DNA from: Spizellomyces punctatus DAOM BR117
Taxonomy: Eukaryota; Chytridiomycota; Chytridiomycetes; Spizellomycetales; Spizellomycetaceae
NCBI RefSeq assembly: GCF_000182565.1
Contig: NW_015971543.1
Location: 531,397 to 595,396 of the forward strand
Direction: 5' to 3'
Length of the DNA: 64,000 nt
Below the pieces are notes generated by a model. That model made no database searches. It had not been told where the DNA came from and was given only the letters and a program-made list of their open reading frames with translations. This document shows, one piece after another, positions 1 to 13,693 of this stretch. Positions within the stretch are counted from its first letter, which is position 1, and the number at the start of each line of letters is the position of its first letter. Position numbers and translations under genes: made by a program.

Positions 1-1600
1 GAGCGCGACGGGTTCTTTCACGAGGTGGCGTCGCCATCGCATTGGAAGAGGTCGAATGAACACTGGGTATATGGTTTCCGCTCGCCATGGCATCGTACAT
101 GACCGAATTGGGGACTGGAGGAGCAAGCAGATGCGGTTGGACATGATGAGGGTATAAGTCAGAGTAGTTGGCTGCCTCCTCGGCAAAAGTGACTTCATGA
201 CGCATTTCGGCATAGCTCAGTCGACGTTGTTCCGTATAGCCAGCTAACGGAAGTGAGACCATGCCCACCTCCGTAGGGGAGCCGAGGCGTGTATCACGGA
301 GCATCTTGTTGAGATGCTCAACATCTTGATCTTGTTGAGCGCTATAACCGTCCGCCATCGGGGCAATGTCTACCGACGGTCGACGGCCAGAAAAGTAGGC
401 ATCGGCAATGGCGCGGTGGTCATAGAGATGCGTCGGAGCTGCCGTAACAGACTTTGGCGGAGCTGAATTGACAAACGTTGCATGCGTGGGCGACTGCACA
501 TTGTCGTCAGGCTCATCACCCACCCCCATGGTGCTCTCATGGCTGCTAGACAGCGTACGAGCGCGATCCCTTGTTTGCACAGATAGGCCAGCTGCCTTTT
601 CATCACCCGGCTTGCGAATAACGATAAGCTTCTTATCAATGTCTTGAAGTTTCTTCTCTACATCTTTCTCAGTATGGATGAAACAACACCGCTTGCCATA
701 CGGACAGGTGCCTTTCTCCCAGAAAGTCTTGCACATTTCGGTCTTGTATTTGGGATGACGATCCACAGGCCGGAGCTCTGTTTCAGAGTGCGCAAACTGA
801 CACTTGTTTCCATAGCGGCAAGTACCAGTTTCCTCCCAGGAGCGACAGAGCTCAGTCTTGTATAAACTCATCTTCTTCAGCTCTCGGTCAATCTTTGTAG
901 GGCTACCAGAAGCTGTCGTTTCGCCAGAGCCTCGACGTTCGGTCGTAGCTGAGCCACTTGAGGTAGAGCCGTCAGAGGTCACTGAGCGCTTCCGCGTGTA
1001 AGGAGGGCGAGTCGCCGGAGGAGAAGGGAGTGGAGCGGAATTATAGGGGCGTGCACCTGCCATATAACGGGCTGGCACATTACCCAAATGGCTGTTAACA
1101 CTGGCAGTTGTAAGCTGGTGCTGATGCATCAACAAGGCATGTGCGGTAGGAGTGAAAGCTCCTAGAGCCATTTGTGGAGTTTGCGGGGTGGCCAATCCTC
1201 CTAGTGCGTAAGAGGGGCGGACAGCGGCGTAAGGAGTACCGGGTAAGGAGGCAGAGTTCATGACCAGAGCGTCTTGATAGGCAGCCGCTGCTGCAGCGTA
1301 TGCGGCAACATCTGGATGAAGGGCAGCGGAAGTATCTTCGGTATCGATGGGTAAGCCATTCTTCATAGCAAAGTCGTGGTTAGCGGAAGGACGTCGAACG
1401 CGACTAGCACCCGTTGAAGAGGCAGGATCGAACATCCTTGCCTCTCGACTATAATTGTCTTGCTGCATTTCCCTGACGCTCGGGCGGCGATGGGTCAATG
1501 GTCCCCCTTCAGAAGGCGCCATCTCATACGACGGAACATCATACAGCTTTCCCTCACCCATGGTCGGATGGCGCGGTCGTTGCTGAAGCAAGATGCTCAT
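1..1600 (-). CDS. Tandem CCCH zinc-finger protein, tristetraprolin/Cth2 family (3' end outside window)
   Basis: One open frame runs from an ATG at 1600 to the window edge without a stop, giving about 533 residues; the C terminus is missing. Around 660-871 it encodes two adjacent CCCH fingers, each with the spacing C-x8-C-x5-C-x3-H and each introduced by a YKTE(L/M)C lead-in, separated by about 18 residues. This is the hallmark of the TTP/ZFP36, yeast Cth1/Cth2 and fission-yeast Zfs1 family. These proteins bind AU-rich elements in mRNA 3' UTRs and recruit the deadenylation machinery, in the cytoplasm or shuttling. The flanks are low complexity: an Ala/Gln-rich stretch with a run of seven alanines, and Ser/Pro/Arg-rich segments that may be phosphorylated. 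A second in-frame ATG at 1561 sits in a better start context (ACCATGG), so the true start could be 13 codons downstream. Family assignment is firm; start and 3' structure are not. Confidence 0.85.
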   Translation of the reverse strand, partial: MSILLQQRPRHPTMGEGKLYDVPSYEMAPSEGGPLTHRRPSVREMQQDNYSREARMFDPASSTGASRVRRPSANHDFAMKNGLPIDTEDTSAALHPDVAAYAAAAAAYQDALVMNSASLPGTPYAAVRPSYALGGLATPQTPQMALGAFTPTAHALLMHQHQLTTASVNSHLGNVPARYMAGARPYNSAPLPSPPATRPPYTRKRSVTSDGSTSSGSATTERRGSGETTASGSPTKIDRELKKMSLYKTELCRSWEETGTCRYGNKCQFAHSETELRPVDRHPKYKTEMCKTFWEKGTCPYGKRCCFIHTEKDVEKKLQDIDKKLIVIRKPGDEKAAGLSVQTRDRARTLSSSHESTMGVGDEPDDNVQSPTHATFVNSAPPKSVTAAPTHLYDHRAIADAYFSGRRPSVDIAPMADGYSAQQDQDVEHLNKMLRDTRLGSPTEVGMVSLPLAGYTEQRRLSYAEMRHEVTFAEEAANYSDLYPHHVQPHLLAPPVPNSVMYDAMASGNHIPSVHSTSSNAMATPPRERTRRA

Positions 1601-3801
1601 AAAGTTGGCTTAAAAGGTGAAAGGCAGGCGACGTCTAGCTGCAGTTGCTAGGTGTTGTCTGGGACGGGGTGAGCAAGGGACAAGCGTTTGAAAGGAGAAA
1701 GATTGCTACAGAACGTGACAACAAGAAGAGATCAATAAACAGCGTGACAAGTCTGATAAACAACCAACAACGTACCAGAGAGGCTTTACAAAGCCAGTAG
1801 AATATTTGTCAATACAATCTGACAAGCGACAAGGGATACAAGGCAACCAAGAGCCGTTTTAGGTAAACACTTTTATCCAGGACGTGCCGAAACCACAGGA
1901 ATAGAAAGGAAATACAAGGGAGAGCCTAGTTAGCGGTGGAGAGGAGACAAGGAGAAAAGGTGGACCATGGGCATGACAAGACAGACAAGGGAGGTCACAA
2001 AAGGTCTCTCTCTCTCCTCCCAAAGACCGTGAGAAGCCAAAGCTGTCACCACCAAAAGGTCCTTTGCAAAGATGTCGGTGAAGCCAATGAGGAAATCCTC
2101 CAAGAAAGCGAAAGCGAAAAGAGCGATACGAGAGAAGGGCTTTGTTGGTCCCCTTTTGGCGCACACTCCCAACAATTGTATGACTGTGCACAACCGTGCC
2201 ACATGCGCTACTTAACTCCTTCCGTCCGCTTGGGCGCTTTCTTCTCATGAACCACCCAGCCACCTGACAATAACACTCACCTCTTTTTGTTAAAACGACG
2301 ACGAACGACGACGATGCAACTATCGCTGAATTTGTAAGAGCAAGATGTGCAAGCAAGGGTATTCTGGGTGAGGTGAAAAAAAATAGGAAATGCTCCACGC
2401 TCAAAGGACTTTTGAACGAGAAAGCTGGGAGAGAAACGTGCAGTCGTGCCTCGTCCTTTTATATAGAGTCCCACTCCGCACACAACAAAAAGGAACTGTC
2501 AGTCGTTTGCAAGTGGGAACTTGTGAAAAGCGTGGGTTACGTGGCTTGAAGAAGGTGTGTTGCGTGGTGGTGGTGGAGGGGAGGTGGGAGCACACTACTA
2601 TTAACGGCAGCCTTTGTCTCTCGTGTAGAGGGCGCGACCGGCAAGTTAGCTGGTTGAAGGGACGGAAAGACAAACTGCGCAAGGGGTAAATGACATATTC
2701 ACAGTGTTTGATTTGCTGACATTATGATAGATATAGTTGTTGTTGAACACTCTCTCAACTTGCAAGCAAAAGCATTAGAAAAGTAGGATTGGAAAATAAA
2801 CCAGAAAAGGGTTACGCGTTCAGCCCTCCCGTTACTATAAGGCTTTCCAACAACAACACACACAAAACAACATCTCCATAACCAAAAGACAATGTTTGAT
2901 TGGTAAAGTTGTCAGTCCGTCCCGTCAATCCCTGATGGGTTTTACAAGTTGTGTGTTTTTTTGGTTTGCTGAGGACTTTAAATGTCATATTACAATAGGT
3001 GGTAATCTGATCATTTTTTGCTGATGAAATGCTTGTGTGCTTGTAGTGTTTTTGATTTCCAAAAGGCTTCAAGGCGGAACCAGTTTTTTTTTTCTTCTTT
3101 TCCAACTTGCAAGCGTGGCTTTAGGCGAGAGTCACTTGCAAACGCCTCTCCTCTCCAATTAAAAAGGGTACAAGTTGCAACAGTGAAGTTTGGACACCTC
3201 AACCATCCCTTTTGGGCCGAGCTCAGGAATGGTGTCGCAAAGCAAAGAGGAAGGGGTATCCGTTCTCAGCTAGTTATAATGGGTTCAGATTGATTTCTGT
3301 GTGTGTGTGTGTGGTAAAGAGTCCAAATGAATACTACTGATATAGCAAATCAATTAGTGTGCACACCTATCTCTTTCCATGCATAGCCATCCTTTACGAG
3401 TCAAGACAACTACATCCCGCCCTTTGTATTAACCTCCTTGACAGTCTTGCAAGTTGCGTCAGTTTGCGCATCAAGACAGGTCACTAATCTCTCCTTTCTG
3501 GAGCTGTGCATGTGTGCACCCCAAATCCACAGTCCCCCCCAAAATAGTTTCCATGCATTATCTAGTGTGTGTGTGCATGTCATGATAGAATCCATCATCA
3601 ACAAAAGACGATTTAACATTCATCCCTAAAATAGCATCTACAAATATCGAATTATTCCATCTTTCGAACGTTTCATCTTTTTTGAGTCTCGAACGTTTTT
3701 GTCTCGCATGAGTGGCGCAGTCTATCTGGGACGCTGTGCTGATAATTTTGGGCACACTTCCCCCCAACCTGCCATCTCCAACCACGACATTTCGTGACCA
3801 A
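1601..3801. other. Intergenic region between divergent genes
   Basis: About 2.2 kb between the divergent CCCH and MOSC genes. Both strands were read; only short open frames without recognisable motifs occur. It presumably holds both promoters and the 5' UTR of the zinc-finger gene. Near 2290-2312 there is a stretch of repeated cgacga words. No RNA gene was recognised. Confidence 0.5.
3298..3313. repeat. (TG)8 microsatellite
   Basis: Simple alternating TG run of eight units in the intergenic region, seen directly. Confidence 0.9.
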
Positions 3802-5030
3802 ATGGCCATTACAATAGATGCCATTTACATTTATCCCATCAAAAGCTGTAGAGGAATAGCTGTCCAGTCAGCTGCTATCAGTCAATGTAAGTAAATCTGA
3901 TATAGTTTATATGATTGATTCATTTCTAATTGGATCTTGTTTCCATCAGATGGTAGGTTTTTCTGACGGATCGATGATGGGTTTAGGGCTTGCAAAGGAA
4001 CCAATCGTTGTTTTATTTTTCCTTAGGCTTGGAACTTGATCGCTTTTGGGTTCTATCAGACTTGGAGGGTAATCAAGTAACTCAAAGAAAACATCCCCGC
4101 CTGGCTCTCGTATCCCCTCGCATCAAGTTAAACACTTTATCAGAACAACATGATATCCCCGTCAACGCTTACCATCTTGGTGGTCAGTTGATTGTATCAG
4201 CACCAGGCATGGAAAAGGACCTTGTTATCGAGTTCAAGAATCAAAGTTGTGCATCAATGCGGCGACAGGTTCAAGTGTGGGCAAGTTTGGTGGACGGGTT
4301 GGATGAAGGGGACGAAGCCGCCGAGTGGTTTTCCAAGTATTTGGAAATGGATGTTAGGTTGTTGGTCAAGGACGTCTCATGCATCCGATCATTGGACAAA
4401 CGACATGTCCCTGCACGCAAACTCTTTAGCCACGAACCACAAACAGCCTTTTCAGACGGATTCCCCTTCCTCATCACGAATACCGCTTCGTTAGCCGATC
4501 TTAACACACGCCTCGCTACCAAAGACATTTCCCCAGTCTCCATGGAGAACTTTCGTCCCAACATTGTCATCACATCACCTTCCCTCGCCCCGTACACTGA
4601 AGAAACCTTTGTCAAACTTTCCGTTAATGGAGCAAACATGCTTTATATTGCGTCCCGGTGTACCCGGTGCACTCTCCCAAACAACAATCCCGTAACCGGT
4701 ATCCCCCACGTTCGTGAACCACTAGCGACACTCATGCAGTACAGAAGGAGTGATCCTGGAGCACAATTCAAAGCATGTTTTGGTATGAATGCCATTCAAG
4801 CGACAACAGGGTGGACTCTACGGACGGGTGATGTTGTGACGGTGGTTGAACAGGGTGTACATGACCAACGAGGTGTATGGTTAGGAAACGAGACCATCTC
4901 CCTTGTTGGCAAAGAAGAGTGCAAGCAATTGGTGCGAGCTGATGATCGGTGGTGGAGATTTTATAATGCATTGATGTCGTGGTGGACCTTGTCGATTGCC
5001 CCTGTAATTTGGAGCTGGTGGCCCTTGTGA
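3802..5030 (+). CDS. MOSC domain protein, mARC-like molybdenum amidoxime reductase
   Basis: Predicted exons 3802-3886, 3950-3952 and 4027-5030 give 363 residues. The N terminus (YPIKSCRG, then YGLELDRFWVL and TQRKHPRL) is the MOSC beta-barrel domain. The C-terminal MOSC core contains FSDGFPFLI, ENFRPNIVI and ASRCTRC followed by REPLATL. In mARC enzymes a cysteine of the corresponding segment binds the molybdenum cofactor. mARC proteins reduce N-hydroxylated compounds with electrons from cytochrome b5 and its reductase, usually at the mitochondrial outer membrane. The middle exon is only 3 nt (ATG) between canonical splice sites; it restores the family-conserved Tyr-Gly, whereas direct joining of the outer exons would give one Cys. 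The C terminus ends in a Trp-rich hydrophobic tail (WWTLSIAPVIWSWWPL) that could act as a membrane anchor, whereas animal mARC is anchored at its N terminus. Family is firm; substrate is unknown. Confidence 0.88.
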
Positions 5031-5269
5031 TGCAGCATGTAAGAGGCAATATAGATGTAGATGTTGTGATGGTAGAAATATATCACATTGACAGAAACGC
5101 TGTGAACGTAAATAAATGAGTTCTGAGAAGGTGATGTACAAGTGTACTAGACAGCTTATTTCTTGGAAGTCTAGTACAGACCAATATACACAATGATAAC
5201 ATTATACTTTCGAACAAAACGCTTTTACAGGAAGAACCCCACACCACAAATGCTAATGCACACAAGTGG

Positions 5270-6708
5270 TCAAACTACTGTCGCAGAGCTGTCACTCTTC
5301 AATCCTTGTTCCTCATACTTGTCCCCCTTCTCAACGTGATGCCTTTGCCCCACGCGGAACTGCAGGTACGCAAACACACCCACCCAGAGCGCACACAGAA
5401 TTCCAAACACTACATACGGCCAGGTCTTTTTGGTCCCTTCATGGTCGTTGTATAAGGCGATTCCAAGGGGTATGTTGACCAAGGCAAGGAGGAACACAAT
5501 ACGTCCCAACCACCAGTGGACTTTATCCCACCATGGGATATATTTTCGGGTAGGATTGAACAACCTGTCGATGATCCAGCCAAGAGCCAGCTGCGGTGCA
5601 GATAGTATGATAATCAAAAGACCAATCACCTAAAAAAAATGCGATTCCATATCAGTGACAGAACTCGATAAAAAGTCTAGAGCCATCAGCTACGAAAACT
5701 CACCACATGCGCACCGTTCGCTTTCACATTGAAATGACTTGCACCCTTGACACCCACCACATGATACACCAATCCAAATCCAACATATGTAAATACCCCT
5801 GCTGCCAACAACATGAGTGCCCAGTGGAGCCTAAACCACCATACACCCAAAGCAGGCTTAAAGAAGCGTGCAATGACAATCGCCAATGGCGCGAGGACAA
5901 CCCATCCGAGAAACATGAGGATCCCATGAGCTTGAATGAGATTGCCGGTGTTGGCCGCAGCGTCGTGGACCACGTTTGAGGTTGTTCCATCTGGTTGTGT
6001 TTCAGAGAAAGCCATCGAGCCGTCCATCAGGTTCCCGGTTGTGGTGCCTCGAGCAGTGTGCCGAGGAACATTTGTGGCACTGGCGGGTGGAGCACCCGCA
6101 TATCCTGCCCAAATGAAGCTTTGACTAGACGACTGTATGGCAGGAAGGTTGTTCCCCGGTGAAGCGATGGATCGGTCAAATGTGACAACATATTTTTGGA
6201 CATTGTTGATGGTGAAGATTCCAGTACTGTTTGCGATGATCTGGAGGTCTTGGGTTGGATTTAGAGTGGGGAGGCGGTGTCCATTGGCTGTTCGGCGGGT
6301 TATTGCGACATTTTGGCCGTTTGAAACGGGGTAGGCCATCTATGCAGATGTCAAAGTGAATACACTCGCAACCAAAGACACAAAGCAAGCACACGAACCA
6401 TGACATCCGCCGCATCCATACTCGCCCCAATCCCAAACCCAACCCACCCAAGCTCTTTTGGAAATTCCATACGAATCCTCACTTCATTGTTTCCAATGTT
6501 ATTGGAGTACACGCAAAAGACGGGTTGTCCAACCTGGAAACATTGTGGGCTGGCAAGGACGGCTGGTTAAAGACAAAACAATCCAAAAAAGATGAGATGT
6601 TCTGCCCCCTTCCTCAGTAGGACGAAAAACAAAAAAATGGTAAAACCTACTCTGTATGAAGAGAACAAAAAGTCCAAGAGTAAAAGATAAACGTCGTCGG
6701 TCGAGCAT
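5270..6708 (-). CDS. DOMON-cytochrome b561 membrane protein
   Basis: Four predicted exons (6708-6651, 6562-6399, 6339-5704, 5629-5270) join in phase to 405 residues. The first exon plus a few codons of the second encode a signal peptide (MLDRRR..., cut near VLA/SP). Next comes a DOMON-type haem-binding beta domain with GWVGFGIGASM and a following AITRRTANGHRLP. The C-terminal third has several membrane helices carrying histidines (IQAHG, RLHWAL, GAHVVIG, DKVHWWLGR) at positions expected for b561 haem ligands. Such proteins carry electrons across the plasma membrane; fungal members are linked to cellobiose-dehydrogenase-like cytochromes and ferric reduction. The third intron uses an unusual GTTCGT donor. 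The gene is convergent with the MOSC gene, 239 bp apart. Domain assignment is confident; physiological partner unknown. Confidence 0.87.
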
Positions 6709-8364
6709 GACGGACAATGATGGAGAATGTCACAAGCGACAACAGTCAATAGCGTTAAAATATTGTTTTTGACGACAAATCCAGTCGTAATCAAGCCCTT
6801 TAAAACCGACTGACAATTTAACAAAAAGAAAAAAAAGAGACCTTGCCTCCTCCCTCAGCCAAACTTTAACAAAAAAACCAACCCTTTCCATCGTAGAGTT
6901 CAAGTGTGCAAAAAACCCAACCCACACACGCCGATGCTCCGCCCCCTCCTTCGTCCCCCAAGGGGAGGGCTTGGAATGATCGCGGTCATTGTTTTTTCTT
7001 GGAACACTTTCTGAGTCACACTGCCACGACGCGGACTTGAACGGCTGGTGAGTTGAAGAGAAATAACAATGGGTTGAAAAGGTTTTTGTGTGTGATAACG
7101 AATCAACAAGGAAGAAGCAACATGTGTGCTCTTGGGTTTCGCTCTTGGGTTCTAATTACAAGTGCTCAGTAACTTGCAAAAAAACCAGCGTGCATCACCA
7201 GCCCCAATCACGCTTTGCGGATAAGGTTTTTGATGTGGGCAAAGTCAAAATGGATTGCGCCAAGTGAAAACCCCTTCAAGCCATGCTCTCCATACCCAAA
7301 AGTGCTGAACTGCCACCATGGGTCTCATTTCACCTCCACTCTTTATCGTTTATTTCACTCAAAGTGGGGAAACCGCTTGTTCAAGGGCTTCATTTTGGAC
7401 TCTGAACCAGGGTTCCCCATCTTCGGAAGATACAGTTGATTTATACTAGTAGCCGGCAGCATCGGATTGGTTTGAATGAAACAAGAGCAGAACATTCCAT
7501 GATGGGCCATGATGGGCGATGCTAATCATCCAAAAGGTAGATACTCGCTTAATAGCGATAGATACAATCGCCATGTTTTTGAATGACCACAAAAAAGAAA
7601 ACAGTCCGGGCTGATGGAAACCAGACTTGGAATCATGCTATGATTCTGCTAAAAGGCGGACCCACTCGAAAACGTGTTCTTAACGCTTACGTAAAATAGT
7701 CATCCCAAGCTGAGATATTTCATTGCTTGTGATAGCTTCCGAGAAAGCCCCAATCATCGCTCTAATAATAACTTTTGGATCTTTTTCTAGTCCATATGGC
7801 GGGTCTAAAAAGTGGTGTTGGTGCTTCTAGCATATTCATCGCCTTCTGTATTGTTGTTCGACTGCCACTGGTGATGACGATGATTTACTATTTCTGGCCA
7901 TGTCAGATACTCGTCGTTCATTGTTCCGATCTCCTCTTGACCCTCAATTCTGTGATGTATCCTCATCTTACAAGGCCAAAAAAAAGGCGAATCATAACCT
8001 CTTGACTATAATTGACCACATTTTTTAGGGAGAGTGGCCCATCGAGTGGAGTGGAAGAAAAAGTAATTGCGTTTGATGTGTTTTAACCTCGGCGTAAAAA
8101 AAAGGAAATAGGGATCACTCTGCATTCAAATATCGAAATCACAGGAAAACTCATTGAATCCGTCTTACGGAAAAGAAACGAGGGACTTCTCTTTTTTTTG
8201 CAACACGGGTTTCCGGGCCTTTTTTCTCTCTCCTTTGAAACCCAAAGTGAAGGGTCCTTGTGTGTGATTTCAAGTACAAGACTCGCTTTCGATTCCATCT
8301 CCTGGGGCACCGCTTTCGTCGTTTTCCTCTCGAGCTGTTTTGACCTGTCCAACCGAATTCCACC
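6709..8364. other. Intergenic region
   Basis: 1.65 kb between divergently transcribed genes. Only short open frames without motifs are visible on either strand. It should contain the promoters of the b561 and MARK-like genes. No tRNA-like fold or tandem repeat was noticed. Confidence 0.45.
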
Positions 8365-10788
<2,424 letters not shown>

Positions 10789-11309
10789 TAACTTTTAAAT
10801 TCATTCACAACGTTGGGAATAGATCTAAGGCAAAAAGTTCTTCGATGGGTCCGTTATTAAATAGGTTGGAAAGAGGGGGAAAGCGGAGGTTGGGCACTCC
10901 TCTCTCATTTTTCGTGTTTTGTTTACCCTTGCAGTCTTGTATACCACTCCTTCTTTAATAGAACATCATGTGTTCAAACTTAGGCTGTGGTTTCTATTTT
11001 TTGCTTTGCATCGTACGGGATATGCATAGCATTCATATGCAGCTTGTAAAAGTACTGTACATTGCAGTTTGTGATGCTAATGACGTTTTGTCCGCATTTC
11101 GCGTTGTAACAGATCTAATATGGGAGCAAATATGAAGAAGCAAAACCTGCCCGTTGCCTATCGAATGTCAGATAGGAAGTTATAGCAGCCGGTCCAAGCG
11201 ATGTTTGCAACCCGAATACTCCACAGCGATCCGGTTTTGGAAAAGCTTATCGTGCCTCAGTCCCACTGGGTATGATTTTTTAAAAAAAAAGTTCAAATGA
11301 TATCACGAC
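10789..11309. other. Intergenic, 3' flank of the kinase gene
   Basis: About 520 bp between convergent genes. AT-rich, no open frame of note; it will hold the two 3' UTRs. Confidence 0.4.
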
Positions 11310-11748
11310 TCAAATGACTCTCTTCATGTCTGCCTTCACCTGTCTTTTCAACCCAACCGGTTCCCCATCCTCCAGCTCTACTCCACTAATCCCCCCTTCT
11401 CGTTCCAACAATTTTTCCAAATATTCCCTATCCTTTTCTAAAAACGGAGACATATTTTTGTCTCGCGCTGACATGCAAGGAGAAACGTCCCCATTTTCTG
11501 TCGAATCGGAAGCCAAAGGTGTATGTGCCGTTGAAGAAGGGTAAGACGACGAGTCCGCCATCTCTATCGATGTCGATTCAGATGGGTGTGACGGTTTGGG
11601 GCGGGAGAAAAAAGATGATAGGAACGGAGATCGAACGGTAGTTGAAAATAAAGACTAGGTAGCGAAAATAATTAATGGTTACATCCTGGGTTTGCCTGTT
11701 GGCTACATGCGTACCTGTGGATGACGGCGCAGCGATGGCAACCGACAT
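11310..11748 (-). CDS. Small hypothetical protein
   Basis: A two-exon model (11748-11715, then 11563-11310) gives 95 residues with consistent phase and a GTACGC donor and TAG acceptor. The protein starts MSVAIAAPSST, is Ser/Thr-rich in its first half and ends with a charged, possibly helical segment (FLEKDREYLEKLLEREGG). No family was recognised. It lies convergent to the kinase gene and next to a degenerate dispersed repeat upstream. The first exon is weakly supported; the second exon alone also starts with an ATG at 11561 and would give 83 residues. Confidence 0.42.
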
Positions 11749-11934
11749 CGCACCATTGGCCTGTTCACCCGTAGACACTTGATCATGATATGCGCTGTTC
11801 TGCCAATAAAACCCCTTTAACGGAAATGGAGTCAATGATGAATCCTTTTGGAATAAAAGGCTGCAATGTTGCAATGACCAACCTTCCAGACGATGAGGCT
11901 TGCGTTGAGCACGTTCGCATCGAATATTTGATCG

Positions 11935-12190
11935 GACAAGAACACAGCCGGTTAACACAGCGGTTTGAATTTGTATTTAAATGATGCGACTGTTGGATGG
12001 GGAGATTCGTAATTTATTCCGCTATGAGTTGTTGTGGTTGCATTCATTCAAACTCGCTATCTTATAGCAATTGCTATGGCGGTACAGCTATGCCATGAAA
12101 CCTGGTTTAAACGCAATGCAGCTACTCTGTTTCTGCTCTGTTCTGTCCGATCAAATATTCGATAATAGTTTAGTCATCAAGCATGCGCCA
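11935..12190. repeat. Degenerate copy of a dispersed repeat (also at about 39.04-39.29 kb)
   Basis: Reading from the word ggttaacacagcggtttgaa, this stretch follows the same order of words as 39060-39260: a GTTGTGGTTGCATTCATTCA block, tatagcaattgct, a tatgccat block, ggtttaa(a)cgc, tgtttctgct and a cgata-tagtt end. Similarity is interrupted by small gaps. No coding potential was seen. It appears to be a lone relic of the element clustered at 37-50 kb. Confidence 0.65.
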
Positions 12191-12595
12191 CACGATGAGG
12201 TCATGGTGGAAATGACGCCTGTTGAGCTTTGCATCTTTTGGTAAAAACAAACAAAATCAGGTTCTGCCAAGTGGGGACTTGGTTTCTGGCATCAGGGTTT
12301 CGTTGAGCATCTGTTCCATTAGTTTGTTCCATAGGTTAGATCTGGTCCTACTCTGGAAAAACAGCCATTACCTTGTTTTGTTTTCCTGTCATCTCGAGCA
12401 GCTGTCTGGGTGTGTGAAGGGCTGATAAGAGGGTGGAGGGGGCTTTTACATTGTGGGACTGTCAGCAAGACAAAAACAAAACACTGGTTTTTGGAGGACG
12501 ACAAGTTCATTTTATTTAGCTTGCAACTGTTCTGCTTTTTTTTTGGCGCCTTCGGACAGGAGAAGGATTTTTTGGAGGAGATAAACTTTTTCGAT

Positions 12596-13693
12596 ATGCG
12601 AGTTTTTCAGTTGATTTACAGCATAGAGGCGAATCCGCCTGTAGCTCCACATCCGCAACCACCCATTGAGGCTCCTCCTCCCTGCGCCCAAAGCCTACCA
12701 TCTCGCAGCGATTCATCCGACACGATCGTTGTTATTCCCGCCCAGCTACCAGTTACCCCTCTGCGCGCCAACTCATACTTTGGCGAAATAGCCTCCGACA
12801 ATATCTCGCCAAATCCAACATCCCCTGGCGGAATATACGAGAACCTTGTTTGTCCATTATGCTTTACCTTACCGCAACGACTAAAACGATTGCCATGTTG
12901 CGGGAATCGCATGTGTGCTCATTGTGGGAAGGAGTGGGTATCGGGGCACGGGACATGCCCCTTTTGCAGAGCAGATCTGGAAAAAATTATAGCTGATGCG
13001 GACGTCAAAACAAGCGACTGTCAAAATGTTCAGACTGAGCATGTGGAGCAAGAGCATCATCAGCACACTCGTTCATACATTCGCAGTCGACGAAAACTGC
13101 ATCTCCCGGACGACCTGGAAGCACAGGAACAACTGGATGAAATAGATGTGCTATGTCCTCTTTGTTTGCCTAATGCAGGACACTGGATCGGAGAATGTAC
13201 GTGGGTTGGTCCGAGAAAGGACGTTCGCAGACATATGGAGGAGGATTGTCCAGGGCGAATCGGTATGTACCTTGACTTGTGGGAGCGGTGTTTGGTTGTT
13301 TTTTTTCTTGGTCTGATTTTTCCGCATCATTCAGATCCAAACACAGGGCATGTTTCCTCAGAATTCAAGTCCTTTGCATTCCTCGGGCTGGACGATATAG
13401 ATTCGGACGATGATCGCGATAGCATTATCGCCGAACACACCGCAGTGTCAGTGGACGAGGAAGGAACACCTCTGGCTCTGCTCGCCAGGGGCCGTTTGCA
13501 GTCCATGTCAAACGGTGATTACCAGGTGGAATTGCACGACCAGGAGCCATCGTCTTACTGGAGGAGTGTCCTTTGCTCAAAAGTGACGTGGACGCTGTTT
13601 ACGTTGGGCATCCTGGCAGGATTCATTTTGTACATGGTTTTTGGCACGGCCAATTCGGGATCCAATACGCCTGCCACCTCGAAAATTTCTTAA
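12596..13693 (+). CDS. RING-type zinc-finger protein with C-terminal membrane anchor
   Basis: Predicted exons 12596-13262 and 13335-13693, 341 residues. Residues about 85-125 form a RING-like finger: VCPLC, then LPCCGNRMCAHC and finally CPFC. A second Cys/His cluster follows (VLCPLC, GECTW, RRHMEEDC). RING proteins act mainly as E3 ubiquitin ligases. A single hydrophobic segment near the C terminus (TLFTLGILAGFILYMVFG) suggests tail anchoring in an internal membrane. The N-terminal 80 residues are Pro/Ser-rich. The intron is 72 nt, a multiple of three, and contains no stop, so it is also readable as coding; GTATGT and TTCAG borders and a very hydrophobic, atypical translation argue that it is removed. 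The frame is open upstream of the chosen ATG, but that part is low-quality sequence likely to be 5' UTR. Ligase activity is inferred. Confidence 0.8.
   Translation: MRVFQLIYSIEANPPVAPHPQPPIEAPPPCAQSLPSRSDSSDTIVVIPAQLPVTPLRANSYFGEIASDNISPNPTSPGGIYENLVCPLCFTLPQRLKRLPCCGNRMCAHCGKEWVSGHGTCPFCRADLEKIIADADVKTSDCQNVQTEHVEQEHHQHTRSYIRSRRKLHLPDDLEAQEQLDEIDVLCPLCLPNAGHWIGECTWVGPRKDVRRHMEEDCPGRIGMYLDLWERCLVVFFLGLIFPHHSDPNTGHVSSEFKSFAFLGLDDIDSDDDRDSIIAEHTAVSVDEEGTPLALLARGRLQSMSNGDYQVELHDQEPSSYWRSVLCSKVTWTLFTLGILAGFILYMVFGTANSGSNTPATSKIS

Noticed and set aside
1859-2404. 181-residue minus-strand frame upstream of the CCCH gene
   Set aside because: Composition is erratic, no motif, and overlapping frames of similar length occur on both strands; more likely 5' UTR and promoter.
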